Assembly (NCBI GenBank): GCA_022497155.1
Contig: MU385723.1
Coordinates: 62,001 to 126,000 of the forward strand
Direction of reading: 5' to 3'
DNA length: 64,000 nt
Origin: Whalleya microplaca
Lineage: Eukaryota > Ascomycota > Sordariomycetes > Xylariales > Xylariaceae
Part shown: one piece after another, positions 61,625-64,000 of the stretch
How positions within the stretch are numbered: the stretch's first letter is position 1
Layout of the letters: each line of letters opens with the position of its first letter
Notes under the pieces: generated by a model
The model's database searches: none
Seen by the model: only the letters and a program-made list of their open reading frames with translations
Told to the model about the DNA's origin: nothing
Program-made: the position numbers and the translations under genes

Positions 61625-62692
61625 CTATCTATCGCCTACTATCACCTGCAGAACGCCCACGGCGAGATCGCCATGTTTCCGCATCACCGGCACTATTTTG
61701 TCCTGCAAGCCAGTTTCGTGGTACCTGTCTGCAATCAAGCGACATGGAAATTGCCGCATACATAGATCATCCGGCGCCGTGGTGCTGTAAAGTTCATTCA
61801 ATGCATCGGCAAAGGTACTGTAGACATCTGCCTGAAGAGTCGGGTCATAGTAAGTGGCCTGCGACAGCATATCCTGAGCCGCGCGGTAAAATCGCTCCCG
61901 CGCTAGCAGCCTCGCGGCGCTGACATCGAACTTGTCGGCCATCGCGTACACTCTCAGGGAGTTGAATAAGCTAAGTGCTGCCCTCTCGTTCCATTTCCGA
62001 AGTCCTTCATACCTATCCTCCGGAGGCAGACTCTCGCATTTAGGTAGTTCTGAGACGTAGTCATCGCTTGCTTCTGCTATTACCTACGACTCGGGCAGTG
62101 GTTGATGTAACTGCATTAGCCTCTGCAGTGGGCTCGCTATTCGACGCTGGATGAGCTTCTTGGTCGCCTGATTCGGGTCCATATCCACAGATCGAAGGGA
62201 CAAAACTTGGGCCAAAGTTCGATGCGACATCCGAGTAGTCATCTGACCCACTTGAAGGTGCATACGAACAGTCGTCGTCGTCGGGTGCTTCTTCTCCAAA
62301 CAGGACTGGGGGCGGCTCCTCAAGGCGGCGTTCTATCTCCTCTGTCGAAAGCAGCGCAGCAGCACTGGGCTCGTCCGACGTTGGATAAACTCCATCTTCA
62401 TAATTGCCTTTATACAAGAAAGAGAGGAACTTCTCCACAATGGCCGGCTCGTCTTCCGGGAGATCGACTATCCCCGATTGAGACTCCTATATTTGTCGTC
62501 AACGCTGCACGCTAACTCCGGCCGAGCGGGCGAACATGCCTTGAAACCAATGCTGCATATCTTGGCGAAGAATGGAGACTGTGGGCAAACGATCGCTTGA
62601 TGAACTTTGAATTCGCGACCTCCACAGGTGATAGTTAAGTCCGAGTACTCTTCATTGAGGAACAGATTGCGGGTGTGCCAGTATATTGACAT
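61625..62692 (-). CDS. BTB/POZ domain protein
   Basis: Predicted 326 aa if spliced as 62692-62540, 62486-62084 and 62049-61625. The N-terminal BTB fold is typical of fungal BTB proteins: SDLTITCGGREFKVHQAIVCPQSPFFAKIC, GFK-ESQSGIVDLPEDEPAIVEKFLSFLYKGNY (both shortened runs read in order). An acidic, low-complexity insert (about residues 100-180) follows, then a helical back part (LRVYAMADKFDVSAARLLARERF). Such proteins often serve as Cul3 ubiquitin-ligase adaptors or transcription co-factors; no partner is visible. Two splice oddities: intron 1 would begin GC rather than GT (AAG|GCATGT), and the second junction needs a 34-nt intron (62050-62083) or else marks a frameshift. If neither is spliced, the gene is broken. 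Confidence in the family is high, in an intact product moderate. Confidence 0.78.
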
Positions 62693-64000
62693 CTTAAGGA
62701 GTGGTAACTTTAGAGCCGCGCCGTTGACTGGTACACATCTAGTCCAAGTGGAAGGGTCGTCCTAAGGTTAGTGTAGTAAACGAATAGTCCAGTTTCGTGA
62801 TATACAGTATGCCCAATCCTTCGTTGGGTCGAGAGATTTTCACGGTTCGCTGCTGCCTCATATATTCGTGCTCGTAACTTCCCGCTCGTAACGCGTTCTA
62901 TCACACTTTGTTTACCTACCTAAATCGACTCTCTGTTAAGCATGAACCTGATGGGCCCGTGCATATAGTTCATTCTCCTGTTACACCCATGGACACAAGG
63001 GCCACCTACCAAGCCAACTAACCGTAATTAGACCTGCTATTTCTGCTGTCTCTCTCTCTAAGGTTCTCGCTTTTCTTATAGATCTAGACTCTTAAAGGGC
63101 TTCCTCCTCCACAAGAGAACCGGCTACTCTCACTCAGCGCCGGCACGAACCCAAATGGCAGTGTGAACGGTACACAGGTAGCGGTTCAACTTTCATCCGT
63201 TACTCCAGGTTTAAAATGTGGCGTTCTCCAATGCAATTACCTATGTAGATAGCCTCACACGCCGCATACCCCTGGGAAGACTTAGTTTCAATATAACCCA
63301 ATAATTAAAGCTAAAATACTACTTATCTTAATGAGAAACAGTATTTGTAGCAGCAAGTTTATATAATTTAAGCTATATAAAAAAAATTCTCATTGAATCA
63401 ATAGGCGCTTAGTGTCGCTAGAAATCATGGAGGCCCTCTTATGTTCTATGGCACTATTAAACGCCTATTACATATGACTTGTTGTTAGAGAGTGCTCACT
63501 CACTCCTTGTTAGTAACATACCCGTATGGACTAATAAACCCCCCTTCACTATCATTCTTAGTGAGTCTAACATTCTACATCATAGCTTTATGATACCTGA
63601 AAACTCAATCAACTTTATAATCAGCAGCACAGAAGTTCGAACAGAATAGGAAATATTTCAACTCAAGAGGATCCATTTCGATGGGTATTCCATAAATATA
63701 CATCCCAGTACATTGTACGTACTGTGCATAGAACACCTGCTCAAGGCCCCGAGCAAGACCCGGACTCACGACCTCGAGACAAGGCTAGAATGTTTTCTAC
63801 CTAGGTACCTAGGAAAAGACTGGACTGGTATAGTACCCAAATGTCGAAAACATTATGCTCACTGGAGCTATGTTAATACGATCACTCTGTATATCAGGAT
63901 CCAGAGGATCACTGACAATAACTGTATATATCAATTTATATAGATCATGAATTCAATATTTGATCAATACATTAGGATGTGTATTTGAGCACAAAAGGCA
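62693..64000. other. Intergenic region to the window end
   Basis: No supported gene. A 64-codon frame at 62710-62904 (minus) has no domain. A CTACCTAGGTACCTAGG repeat sits at 63797-63813. Composition is AT-rich after 63250. Confidence 0.5.

Noticed and set aside
62710..62904. 64-codon frame upstream of the BTB gene
   Set aside because: Short, no domain, most likely promoter or leader sequence of the BTB gene.

Overview
This window looks like nuclear DNA of a filamentous ascomycete (Pezizomycotina, most likely Sordariomycetes-like). Short GT-AG introns (mostly 50-90 nt) interrupt most genes. The proteins are fungal orthologues of Boi, Med1, Aim24, Mrc1, Hfi1/Ada1, GCP3/Spc98 and Wee1, and there is a SAT4-type membrane protein of the kind expanded in filamentous fungi. 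No prokaryotic features, rRNA genes, intact tRNAs or intact transposons were seen. All gene models were spliced by hand from reading frame, splice-site consensus and family motifs, so exon borders are predictions. Species assignment is inference.

Layout. Left conserved part (1-18.3 kb): a Boi-type SH3-SAM-PH polarity protein (+), then on the minus strand Mediator subunit Med1, a large uncharacterised protein with repeated short motifs, and an Aim24-family protein. Middle accessory part (19.3-36.6 kb): thinly spread minus-strand genes in AT-richer DNA. These are a 2-oxoglutarate/Fe(II) oxygenase, an O-methyltransferase, a SAT4/rhodopsin-like membrane protein, a berberine-bridge-type FAD oxidase with both flavin-linking residues, a membrane-anchored SGNH hydrolase, and a heavily decayed FAD monooxygenase pseudogene. 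Together they resemble secondary-metabolite tailoring functions, but no backbone synthase lies in the window. Transition part (36.6-41 kb): a small protein with three tandem candidate PP1-docking motifs and a degenerate tRNA-like/repeat zone.

Right conserved part (41-64 kb): an uncharacterised protein with a possible OB-like C-terminus, the replication-checkpoint mediator Mrc1, the SAGA subunit Hfi1/Ada1, gamma-tubulin complex protein GCP3 (+), a Wee1-family kinase, and a BTB/POZ protein with two odd splice features. Mrc1 and Wee1 both act in S-phase/G2 checkpoint control and GCP3 in microtubule nucleation, but such genes are not co-operonic in fungi and each has its own promoter region. Thirteen consecutive loci from 8.6 to 50.1 kb, including the pseudogene, are on the minus strand.

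The observations most worth a second look are the backbone-less tailoring block with its decaying monooxygenase, the triple RVxF protein, the motif-repeat protein at 11.8-14.2 kb, the splice or frame anomalies in the BTB gene, the in-frame open stretch behind hfi1, and the sharp GC step inside GCP3.
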